Source: Dichomitus squalens LYAD-421 SS1
Taxonomy: Eukaryota; Basidiomycota; Agaricomycetes; Polyporales; Polyporaceae
DNA: 33,127 nt
Assembly: GCF_000275845.1 (NCBI RefSeq)
Contig: NW_006766903.1
Coordinates: forward strand, 454,368-487,494
Reading direction: 5' to 3'
Positions 20,573-30,954 of this stretch are shown one piece after another. The notes below the pieces were generated by a model that saw only the letters and a list, made by a program, of their open reading frames with translations, did not search any database and had not been told where the DNA came from. The position numbers were made by a program, and so were the translations under genes. Each line of letters starts with the position of its first letter. The first letter of the stretch is position 1.

Positions 20573-22760
20573 TCAGGCTGTTTCCTTTACTTGCCACTTT
20601 CTGAGCATGATTTTCCCGCTCATGCTCGGGAGGATAGCGTGACTGAAGTACAGATTGCGTGGACGCGTCCCGTCTCCAGCGACCTTCATATCGTAGTTTA
20701 CCACGATGTACGCGAGCAGCGCCTTCAGCTCAGTGGCGGCAAAAAACCGTCCGGGGCTGAGATTTGGAACAAAATCAGCGTCGTTTTCCTACACTGAAAC
20801 ATGGACCACTGTACCGCGCGACTCACCAGGCGTGCCGCCCAACACCGAAGGCCACATACTGATTGGACGTGTGTACGAACTGATGCTTCGTACCCTCTCC
20901 ATCAACTTCGCGGAGGCGCGCGAAGCGGAAAGGGTCGAATTCGTTGGCGTTAGGGTAACAGGCGTCGTCTAGATGTAAACGGTGAGTTTTAATGTTGACC
21001 ATAGTGCCCGCAGGGATGACTGTGCCGTCGCTGAGCAGGACGTCTTTCAGCGCCTTCCGTCCAGGAGCAACTGAACAAGGACAAAGATAGTAAGTATCAA
21101 TACCATAACAGAACGTAGGTCTGCCACAAGAAAATGTACCTACCCAAAGAGATCCCTTTGTACCTCTGCGACTCTTTGAGGAAACTGTCGAGCTTCCGCA
21201 TCTTGCCCAATGCCGTGTTCGTCCATCCCTCTGCCGCAATGATGGACCCTACCTCTTCGCGAAGAGGATTTATATATTCCGGGCACGCCGCAAGATGGTA
21301 TAGCGCATGGGTAAATGCTCTGCAGGCTCCGTTGGCAGTCAAGAATGTATGAAGTATGAGCTTGGACATACCGTTGATGTCGTGTGGATAGCCTGGAAGT
21401 TGACCAGTAGAATCCTTGCAATGATGGCTTCGTCTTCTGCACCTCTCGACATCTCGTCCTCTATGATCCATTGTAGCATATCGTTCTACACGCCCTCAGT
21501 CAGCGACCTCTCGCTTGTGCAACTGGTTGAATGGCTCACCGGCTTTCCTGGCCAGTCTTGTCCTAGACCATGCTCTGAAATCTGCTCCTTCCTCGCTGCG
21601 ATGACAGGCCTCAGACATGGGAGGGCGGCGCGACGTACTGTCCGCCTGGTGCTACTAGTGAACCATGCCACGATTCTGTGTGATAAGCGTCAGATCTCAT
21701 TGGCACCTGCGCGCAGGTGTAGATGTGTCTCACGGTCGCAGGAAATGGGGGGACGTCTTGAGGATGAATGCGTCCTTGATAAGGTCCGTCGCTATGCTTA
21801 CTGCCATCTTCAGGTATACTTCAATTCTGCCTATGATGACTTCAATTAAGCCGTGCCGACTACAGGTGTTTCTCGGACTCACATACGGGAAGTCCGACGA
21901 AGACACGGTTGCTAAGGCGGGCGACAATCTTCTGCGTCGTCGTGGTGACGTCTATAGTGGTCCATTCTGCTGTCTCCATTAGAGAGACATACAGTGGACT
22001 ATCAATATTACGATAAATGCAGTGTGCCTACGTACCGTCACCGTTAGTGGGAACGTATTCAGGGAGGGTTTCCCGCAGCTCATCGACTACGTCTGGGAGG
22101 ATGGCCGGCAGGGTTCTCGTCAACTTATCCCTGGTCAAATAAATGTGATAGGGATCTTCGTATGGCTCCTTTGCAAAGATGTGTCGTATTTGAAGGAACT
22201 GTAGTATACGATCTGGCAACGGTTATGGTAATCGCTAAGGGAGATCTGAATATGGACAAGCGACTCACCTCTTCGTTGCTCTCCCACGGCCGAGAGCTCC
22301 TCTTCCGGCCTTTTCCGGATCTCATCTACCATCTCGGGACCGTTCAGAATTATAGTCCACGATTCCAAGTCCGCAACCTTGAACGCTGAACCCTTGAACT
22401 GTCCGCCGGAGACCAACATAGTTGTGAATTGTTTCGATGAGGCGCACTTTTACGATCAAACTACGCACGCACTCTTGCATAGCCCTCTCTGAGAATCTTG
22501 GTACTGTTGAGGATGTAGTTGAACGCTGACAGGTAAGATAGTACCGGATCAGAGGGACCACCGAGGGTTGGGATATGCTGGAGCTGGGAAAACGAGAGAG
22601 CGTAAGTACATGAGGAGACAAGATTGTGATTAGAGAGCCTTACCCGGTTGGTACGCCATCGGAATACGTATATCCCTACGAGGGCAGCCAAAACACCATA
22701 GAACGTAGCCTGCGACCTGTCCATCAATGAGACAGGCATGAAAGAGAGAAGTCGGTTCAT
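20573..22760 (-). CDS. Cytochrome P450 monooxygenase (microsomal), with two phase irregularities
   Basis: Haem-thiolate monooxygenase of the basidiomycete group related to CYP512/CYP5037-type enzymes (family placement is an estimate). The start at 22760 gives MNRLLSFMPVSLMDRSQATF and a single N-terminal anchor helix (ATFYGVLAALVGIYVF), so it should sit in the ER membrane. Order of motifs: HIPTLGGPSDPVLSYL, VADLESWTIILNGPEMVDEI, AKEPYEDPYHIYLTRDKLTR, KIVARLSNRVFVGLP, NDMLQWIIEDEMS, the I-helix NFQAIHTTST, FTHALYHLAACPEYINPLRE, the K-helix ESQR, CYPNANEFDPFRFARL, and the haem loop FGVGRHACPGRFFA, whose Cys codon is split by an intron. It ends KWQVKETA at 20573. Phases fail by one base at two junctions (about 22283 and about 21372), consistent with sequencing error or early decay. 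Substrate unknown; it needs a P450 reductase. Confidence 0.92.
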
Positions 22761-22770
22761 GAAGCTCCGC

Positions 22771-22800
22771 CACACACACACACATATATATATACATATA
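22771..22800. repeat. CA/TA microsatellite directly upstream of the P450 start
   Basis: Seven CA units followed by a TATATATATA run and further AT-rich sequence to about 22820, beginning 10 bp before the P450 ATG. It would lie in the 5' leader or core promoter of that gene. Length changes here could alter expression (inference). Confidence 0.85.
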
Positions 22801-22820
22801 TTTATTTACATTTAAATATG

Positions 22821-24917
22821 AACTGTCATGTATACCAGCTAAAACTTTTCGGAACGGCGGCAGCGCCGAATAGGAGGCGAGTCATGGCAGTCATATTTGC
22901 ATATCGCTTCAAATGGTCGCTTGTCCACTGCTATGGTACGGGCGCTGTGGATGCCATGAGAGAATCAGGGTGAGCGGCCCGCACGATGCGCCCTTATATA
23001 GCCTCAAGGTGGGCGCCATCATCCGAGTCACATTATCTACCCTCGTACTCAGTAGGCTATCCTCCCTGCGTCCCCCGTGTCTCTTATAGAGGCTATTTGA
23101 TCATTTTTTGTATACTCCCCCATTCGTATCACCTATGGTAGTGCTCGCGATCTCCTGTTGAGTCTCCGGTTCCAACATCTATGCTGCGCATCATTCAGAA
23201 TCGAGGTCTGGTGAAGGAGTACCCCTGTATCTCCTCCCCGCTCAACACATGGGCTCTAGACGGCTTGGAGGGAGAAGGTTGTTTTGCTATCGCACCCCGC
23301 TCAGGAGTCAGAGCCAAGCACTTGGCTTTGCGCCTCATCGCCATATGTATTACATGAAGGCGGACGATCCCCATCGAGTTGGAGGTGCGTGACAGGTACA
23401 TTTTCAATTCAATGAGGCTCGCGAGACTGACAGGACGGATCGCGCGCCGGACAGTGATTGGCGATTGGTCGGAGGTTCGACAGCAACTTTGATATCCTTT
23501 TATGGCTTTCATTCTATCATGTACGTCATGCTGAGGCGGGGATGATGCACGTATTGTTGTAATCATAGCTTGGAGCTCAGCGGCCTGTCTGAGGTGATCG
23601 CCCGGGCCCCTGAGCACGTTCCGTCAGTGTCGATGTGGCAAAGTGGTGAGCGCGTCGACTTCGGAAATCCCGTCTGTTACGTCCTTCATCAGAGCTTTGA
23701 TTTGTTTGTTACGTCTCATCGCCTGGGTGGAAACTGCTTCGTGAACCTGTCTAGATACAGCGTGATACGTCACAGAATCATGACACGACTTCCGCGTCCT
23801 CTCAAACATATCCGTCGAGGTCTCAGGCGAGAGTTAGCAGGCCTGTCGACCACATTGTGATATGATTGACTGATCTGACCTGAAGGGAGTTATATACGCA
23901 TCACCAGAGTTCCCGTTCTACGATGAACAGTGGCGTCCTATGTGGGCAATTCTCAGAACTTCCGTGTGTCGCGAAGAACAGACTTCTTGCTACGTTTAGA
24001 AAAGAAGGTTGAAGGTTCCGACAGGGGTGGCGCAACAGGAAGAGGTGAGGGATAGGCTCGGGTGATATCATGAGATCGCGTAACTGAAGTTTCTTCCAGT
24101 GGCAGAATGCAAAAGTACCGCCAATGAACTCTCACGTAAGCATTATTCTCTACCAGACAATCTCATACTACCAAGTACTACAACATTCATGGGGCAACTT
24201 GTTCTTCTAGGAACCTTAGTGAAGCTATGCAGAGAACGCAGTTCGAAACTCGGTATAGATGCCATGTGGTCAGAAAGTTAAAGTTGCGCCTTCTTGTGCT
24301 ATATTTATATCTCGTGCACGTTACGAGATCCTCTGATCCTTTAACCAAATTCATCACTCTTGAAGACAGCTGTGAGACTAGAACGTTACGAAGGACATAG
24401 CTTTGTAGGAGTATTCCACTCGTTTCTACGGTACGGGCTTTCTTGCTCAATTTACCTGCTGTTCATCTGCCATGCGCCTTCCCATGTCCATTCCATCTGC
24501 CAACCCGGTATCTACCGATGCAGTACCTTTGTCTCACTATGGGACCGTAGAGGGTCTTAGCTTGCCTCTATCGCTCAAGTTCTAAATGGAGATGATGGCA
24601 TCAACCATGGTCTTTGGTCGGCACCATCTCCAACCACAAACCGCGAAGTGAGACATCACCTGAGATATCGACTCCATGAGTATCAAGTCAAGTGGTCTCT
24701 TGGCGCTGTTCAAATATGTGCAAGCCTTCCATTCTGATGCAAGAGTCATCAGCTCTCGTTCAGCCCTCCCTCGAGACCATCAGCATGGTATTCTGTACAG
24801 TAGACACGAAATCCCACGAGTATACCGGAACAGCAAGGATGTCAGGGGTGGTATAAGCATTCGGAACCTCGAGTGCCCCCCATTATTCACATCTTCACAC
24901 TGCGATAGCGAGCTGTT
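22821..24917. other. Intergenic region between divergent P450 and DUF6534 genes
   Basis: About 2.1 kb between two genes transcribed away from each other. It should hold both promoters, but I see no recognisable binding sites. Short frames (for example 23195-23617 minus and 23570-23860 plus) lack domains or splice continuations. Confidence 0.4.
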
Positions 24918-27102
24918 ATGTCTTCCTCACGTTCCCCGGTTCCCCTTGCGCTGAGCTCCCTGGGTATTTCTCTAGATGAAACTTTCGGAGCGAATCTTCT
25001 GCTCACATTCTGTGGGCTCATGTGGGTGCTCTACTGCTGCCTTTCCGCTTGTCGCTAATCTTTTTGTCTCAAGCCTGTACGGCTTTAGCCTACACCAGAT
25101 GTATCGCTACTTCCGCACATTTCCCAATGACGATAAATCTGTTCGCGTTATTGTGAGTGCATACTGAAGCGACCTGCTAAATGGAGGCTTCTTCTCACAG
25201 AGTCTCAAGGTACTTATAGTGATGTAAGGGTCAGACCACTCAAAATACGGAGGTCCCACGGCTCAATGGCTCACAGGATCGGACAAACGGTTCATTGCAT
25301 CTTCACAATGCATCTGAGGTACATATTTGGCCATATTCGTGCCCTCATCCTGCTGAAGAGGACGGTAGCTACTACATGCTGGTCACCAACTTCTCAGACG
25401 TTCTGTCCCTCTTGAATGGTGTATGGTCAGTTGCTCGTTCCCTGTGTTTTTTGTGGGTGACGACTGACTGTAAGTCATCACAGGTCCCTGAACGTGAGAT
25501 ACAGTGACGTTGCACAAGAAATGGACAATCGCTTATGACCCCTTGTGTTTATAGGCTCTTCCTACAGTCTCGGTAAGGTTTAGAGTGATTATATATAATT
25601 ATCCGTCTGAGACCGCATACCAGGCTCCAATCATTTTTCTGTCACAACTGTATGCTTTCATTACACCGTCATGCTCGTACTAGAGTACTGAAAGCCGTTG
25701 ATCGTGCTAGATTCTTCGCAAGACGTATCGCTCTTGGCAAGTTGTCATCTCCATAGTCTCCTCAGATCTCGCTGACCCTAATGACGTAGTTGGTCCTAAG
25801 TACCGCTTGATTGTTATAGTGGCGGTCAGTTTCAGTCGCATCAAGTGTCGAAGTCTTCACCGGCTTCATATTGTTTGCAGAGCATTATACTTCTGAGCGA
25901 GTTTGGTAGGCATCTAAGAATTTGTATCTGTCTACCAGCTGCAATAACTGACGTGGGCTCCACAGGCTTTGCGATTGGTGAGGTAGACATCCGTCTATGT
26001 ATGAACCACTTATTCATGTCCTACAATGCAGCTATCGCGTACAAAGGGTGAGGGCGAGCGATCAATTTACTGCTCGACTGCTGACCCATTGCAGCTTCAC
26101 AGTGGCGTTGTCTTTTGACAGCGGCGGCAGTCGTGTTAGTAAACAGTTACTGTCACCGCCGACGCCAACAGAGTTGACTGACAGGACCTGTGGCTGTAGT
26201 GGCTGATTACTTCTGGACTGGCGATATCCTTTGCAACGGACCTCGTTTTTACACCAACACTGGCCGTGGCATTGTGGCAGAGCCGTGTAGGCCTTAGCCG
26301 GTACATGCTATAATACTCCGTTGGAGACTGACCTTCTTCTGACACCTGTTATTTCAGGGAGCAGTCTAGATACGAGCTTTTCACTACCTACGTCGTCAAT
26401 ACAGGCGAGCACGATTCGTTTCACTTCGAGAAATTGAGTTGACACAATCAATAGGGCTACTTCATTGGTACTCACTTTCACGTTTATCGCCTGTGTCCTC
26501 CGCTTGGCTGACGTTCTTTTGACGGGAAGCATCTTCAATGGCGCCGCGTTCATCGCGGTGAGTCACTATCATGGGGTATCGAATGCATCACTCAAGCATC
26601 CCAGTGTCTTGCTACAAGCCCCTTTTCTTACACGTACGGAATACCTGAGATTATTGCGACACGATGTACGTACAGTGGCAATCCTTTCATGATAAGCCAG
26701 CTTCTCATTGACAGTTAGTGTATGCCAATACATTGCTTTGTGCGTAAGTACTAGTCTTTCGTCTGGTTCACACAGACCCATAACGCTCGATTTTCTGTGC
26801 CGAAGTCTGAACTCGCGCGACCCGAAGAAAGCGCTCAGTATCTTTGATGGCGGCTCGTACGGCAGGAATCTCATTCAACGCATGAACCATCGAGCCGCCG
26901 CAGAGACATGGAATGTCCCTCAGGTAGTATAGTTCATATCTCTAAGTCCCTTCATCTAAGCCGCAACGCAGCTCACACCTCTGCCTTGCCCTAGATTCCA
27001 GACGATCCCCAAGCAATTCATATCAATGTTACGACTGAGGCCGAAGGAGCATTGGACATAAAACGAGACAGCGCACCGCAGTACAAGCACCATATTGTCT
27101 AA
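24918..27102 (+). CDS. DUF6534 seven-transmembrane protein (about 20 exons, many micro-exons)
   Basis: Multi-pass membrane protein of the Agaricomycete DUF6534 family, function unknown. Phase-consistent exons: 24918-25021, 25074-25152, 25201-25223, 25277-25318, 25369-25425, 25484-25493, 25555-25572, 25624-25649, 25711-25736, 25766-25824, 25881-25905, 25966-25977, 26032-26047, 26095-26134, 26200-26300, 26358-26404, about 26455-26557, 26715-26743, 26806-26923, 26995-27102, about 347 aa. Signature segments: GLILYGFSLHQMYRYFRTFP, HLSYYMLVTNFSDVLSLLNG, LFFARRIAL, KYRLIVIVASIILLSEFGFA, then the DUF6534 region WLITSGLAISFATDLVF, LFTTYVVNTG and ANTLLCALNSRDPKKAL. The tail ends PQYKHHIV. One intron uses a GCAAGT donor (25737). 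The junction after 26404 is one base out of phase in my model, so that border is uncertain or frameshifted. Confidence 0.85.
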
Positions 27103-28153
27103 CGTCTGTCAGGTTCACTTCCGGCGACTATGGTCCTTGGAACCCCGTTGTTACATGTTCTTCAACTGACGATGTCTGACGTGCCAATGCAGGACTCCCC
27201 TATAGATATAGCAAATATGTAAATCACCCGTAATTTGCGCCCGTCCGAGATCCCATCCGTGCCATAAACTGAGACCATCTCTTGAGACTCGTGAACGTAC
27301 ACTTATGTATCAATATATATATGGCTATGATTGTCTTGCGCCTTGTATGTATGTCAAGCCTCTCTTTGTCATCAGAACCACCGTAGCCCAGACGTGCACC
27401 TCCTGCAGAAACCAGGCTGGCGATGACTTCCATCGGATCTGTCCGTGGAGTTGTCCTATGAATGAACCAAGGTTGATTGTACTGAGGCTGCTAGCCATAC
27501 CTGTCAGCGACCAGATGAGGGAGCGGCGCACGAGAGACCGAATGTCGGCTCACGGATGCCAACGATGCTGAGAACGGCCCTACTGCAGTCGATTCCCTTG
27601 CGGTAGTATCAACACTAGATAGCGAGCGATATGGTGTAGCCCGCGACGACGACGGAGATTGTCGCCAATCCATCCTGGATGTAGAAGAGTAAAGGGTCTC
27701 GTTCTACACAAGGTTCCAGTACCAAAGTGCGCCAGCGCAACCGTGAGGTTGGCATTAGAACTTTCAGCATGCAGAAGAGACGGCAACCGACCTCCGACGG
27801 GCCTGATCATTGATGATGTATTATTCGATGGCGCTGGTTGGAGCGCTGGCAGCGATGACTCCATTCTTCGTCGGCGCGGGCTCAGAATGGCTTGCAATAC
27901 TGTGTCTGAGAACGATCTGATACAGGGTACCGATCATGGCATGAAACTCCACCCGTCACTCGATATCCCAGCGACGAGGACATGTCAGGTCGCGACCTCG
28001 AGGTCCGAACAGCACTGGCATTAAACCCTAGCGTGTACAGTACTTTCTATCCAAGGCATAGGAGTGTGTGGACGTGGTATCATGACGGGTCTGTGATTTG
28101 ACATCAGCATCTATCGCACGTAGCATCCGCCCAGCATGGACGTCCATACCCCA
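27103..28153. other. Intergenic region
   Basis: About 1 kb between convergent genes. A minus-strand stretch around 27600-27750 has a hydrophobic segment (FYIQDGLATISVVVAGYTIS) that could be a membrane-helix relic, but neighbouring sequence has stops in all frames and I do not call a gene. Confidence 0.35.
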
Positions 28154-30294
28154 TCACCACGCCTTCCCATTCGCCGCCTTCGCATGCCCGTTCGCATACC
28201 CACTCTCCTTCCCCTCCCTCTCCCCATCCTCATACCCAACCTCATACGCCTGGTACAGCCGCTCGAACCGCTCCAGCAGCACCTCCCCCGCGTTCGGGTG
28301 CTCCTCCCACACCGGCACCGCAATCACCCCCGTGCGGTCCCGCCCCCACTTGTCGTTCTCGCTCCCGAAGCGCAGCGCCATCACCCTGTCCGAGCAATTC
28401 TTGTGGTACGCGTGCCAGTACGGGTACTCGACGTCGAGCGGGGAGATGCGCGGCTCGCTGCGGACCGTCGGGACGGCGGCGAGCGGGACGAGCGCGAGGT
28501 GGATGGCGGAGACGGCGGCGGAAAAGAGGGACATGAGGACGTGGGGCGCGCCGAGGAGGCGCACCTGCGACACGCTTCATGTGTGAGCACGGAGAGGAGA
28601 GAACACGAGAGAGGTCAGGGGAGGACGTACGATCCAGAATGAGGCGATCATCAGATACCTCCAGCCCGGTATCCAGATGTTAAGCAGCGAGCTCATGTTC
28701 GTAGAGGTGATCCCTGGGGACACGATCAGGTGGTGGATCTCCCCGTGCGGCGCGACCGTCTCCCCCAGACTCGACGCACGCCCAGTTTCCTGCGCTTCGA
28801 TGGTGCGCTTCTCGAGCTCGGACACGATGAGCTCGATCTGGAACTTGGACGCTTGGTACGAGTGGTAGGTCTTGGTGAGCTGCCAGTCGTCTGCCGGGTC
28901 GAACTCGGGCTCGGCGTCCAAAGAGGACATCCAGAGCACGCGTGCGGAGCGGGAGGTGTGGCGAGTGTACGCGAGGAGAAGATCTTGAACAGAGCGATAC
29001 TATCCAAGAACCACGAAGGTCGATTGGGTGCAGAGGGACAATAGCTGCGGACAGGGGGACGTACCAGCATGTAATGCCCAAACGTGTTGCACTGCCAAGT
29101 GTATCCGAGGTTGTCCTTGCTCAGAACGCCATTGACCTGCATGTTTCGTCGAGGGTGGTGGACGGCGTGGACAGGCCAGCGGAATAAATCCAAGACGAAG
29201 CCGAGAATATCGAGGTGGCTATACGTCGCGGTGCCGGCGTTGAATATGAGATGTGAGATGTACTCGTATCTATGGAGAACGAAGGGTCAATCGTCCATCC
29301 TTTTCGTGGCAACGCCGTAACACAACCAGAGGCGAAGGGGGGACGCGACCCAATGACACGAGCCACACAAGATCCACGATCCACGAATGTGGATGATCGA
29401 TGGCGGCCATGTGCGCGGGGTATCTCAGTATACGCAATCAAGGTATGAACAATGTGCGGATAGTACGGGAAGGCACCCAGGGATCCGGCCAGCACCAATT
29501 GTCCTGTGACACCTACGCGCGTATTGATACCACCCTCTGTCCCTTGGACGGAGTAAGGCAATTGTGTAATAATAATTGTCCTTACAACGACCCCGACGTG
29601 CATCGTCGCTCTATGTTCGCCCGTGCAAAATACGTGCATACGATAAGGACATCTCGTGGCAATGCAGGGTTCTCACTAAGCTGAAGAAACGAAGGTGGAA
29701 ATCACTCTGTCCTAACTTCTCTCCGCGCCTTCCTCTTCCAGACGCGGATTAACTAGAACCTCTCGCGGAGTCCGCTCTACACGCGGATATCGAAGTGAGA
29801 ACCGGGAAGGAGAACTCACCTGTCCGAGGCCCTCCTCCCGAAGTCTAGCACGCTCCTCACCGACGACAAGTCCAACGTCTCCAACTCCAGCCTCACGTTC
29901 CTCCGGAACGTACTCGCGTACGCGTGGTCCTTAGATCCTAGTGATATCTTGGCTATATGTTGGTCCAGTAAGGCGTAGAGTCTCGCCCTGGCGTCCTGAG
30001 CGCGTTTTGGATCTCGGCACGCCATGATGATTGTTACGCCTGCCTCAGGGTCGCTGAAGTCGTATTCATTCAGGATACCGTGGTATGAGCGGGCGTAGGC
30101 GGGGTCGGCCTCCTTGACATTGAAGAACGGCTGCGCATCAGGAGGATTTGCGGAGGAGAGGTTGACCAGAAGTCTATGGCAAATGCCGAAGCCGACGCCG
30201 CTGAAGAAATGTTGGTACAATTGAGCGTCTGTGCAGGGCGAAATGCCACGCACCCGTTTGCGCCGGTGACCACAATCACCAAACCCTTCGACAT
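28154..30294 (-). CDS. ERG27: 3-keto-sterol reductase (ERG27 type)
   Basis: Short-chain dehydrogenase that reduces the 3-keto sterol intermediate to the 3-beta-alcohol during C-4 demethylation in ergosterol synthesis, acting at the ER with the ERG25/ERG26 enzymes. Start at 30294: MSKGLVIVVTGANG, exon end 30254. Exon 2 (30200-29820) completes TGANGGVGFGICHRL and carries the long ERG27-type insertions (MACRDPKRAQDA, LELETLDLSSVRSV). Exon 3 starts at 29269 with YEYISHLIFNAG. Later come the signature CNTFGHYML, catalytic VLWMSSLDAEPE, YHSYQASKFQIELI (Tyr and Lys of YxxxK), HLIVSPGITSTNMS, a hydrophobic membrane-associated stretch, and a polar tail ending NGHAKAANGKAW at 28154. Length and the long tail fit basidiomycete ERG27. 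The second intron (29270-29819) is 550 nt, unusually long. Likely housekeeping and independent of the neighbouring redox genes. Confidence 0.92.
29270..29819 (-). other. Long (550 nt) intron in the ERG27-like gene
   Basis: Bordered by GTGAGT and CCATAG. The flanking residues ASDR and YEYISHL join directly in frame, matching the family, so no exon is missing here. Other introns in this window are mostly 50-75 nt. I find no terminal inverted repeats inside it. Confidence 0.8.
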
Positions 30295-30954
30295 GAAGTT
30301 CAGGGGTCTAGTGGTCGGGCAATTTGAGTAGAGGGAAACGGAGGAGCTGGAAAGGGTGGGGAAAGAGCAGCGCTGCCCGTGGTAAATCCTGCCACATCGT
30401 CCCATACGGCCGCTATTGGCGCCCGAGCGGCTTTCCCAATGCGGGAAATTCCCGGCCCGACCCGTGTCCCGTCGTCGTCGACAAACGATGGAACATGATT
30501 GCAAACTGCCACTGATCTTCCTCCTTCGTCTCCTCACTTCGAACCACTCTTTCAAGCCCCCAGTGCCTTGATAATGACATGGCAGCACGAGATGGTACTA
30601 CAACGCCTAGACCTGTCAAGTTGGATCGGCATCCTGCTCACCTGCGAATCGCGCGGGGATGCAGTAGCACTCCAGGTGAGATGCGTGCGAAGTAAGGGCG
30701 AGTACTCTTCCTTAACCACAACCTGCAGCGGAACGCACGTATGTCCCCTACGAATAGGCTAGGTTTCAGAACTTCTCTCTGCATGCGCGCCCTGCCCTGA
30801 GCGCCCTCGTGGCCATCACGCTGCATACTCAATCATTGCCAAATGATTCCGCGACATGTCACAACATGTCTCCAAAACCGTTGCCGAAGGCTCCTTCACA
30901 ACTCAATAAATACCACGACTCTCATCCCCACTGCTCTACTGACGTGTCGAGACC
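30295..30954. promoter_or_regulatory. Bidirectional intergenic region of ERG27-like and GMC genes
   Basis: The 660 bp between two divergent start codons must contain both promoters. AATAAATAC at 30905-30913 lies about 45 bp before the GMC ATG and could serve as a TATA-like element. No other site stands out. Confidence 0.4.

Noticed and set aside
22761..22781. Upstream GTG start for the P450
   Set aside because: It would be translated from the CA/TG microsatellite; the ATG at 22760 gives a normal membrane anchor.
27580..28024. Frames on both strands of about 105-121 codons
   Set aside because: A hydrophobic stretch is present, but no family motif or in-frame exon chain could be assembled.
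28098..28642. Long plus-strand frames opposite the ERG27-like last exon
   Set aside because: Pro/Arg-rich shadow translations of the GC-rich minus-strand coding sequence.
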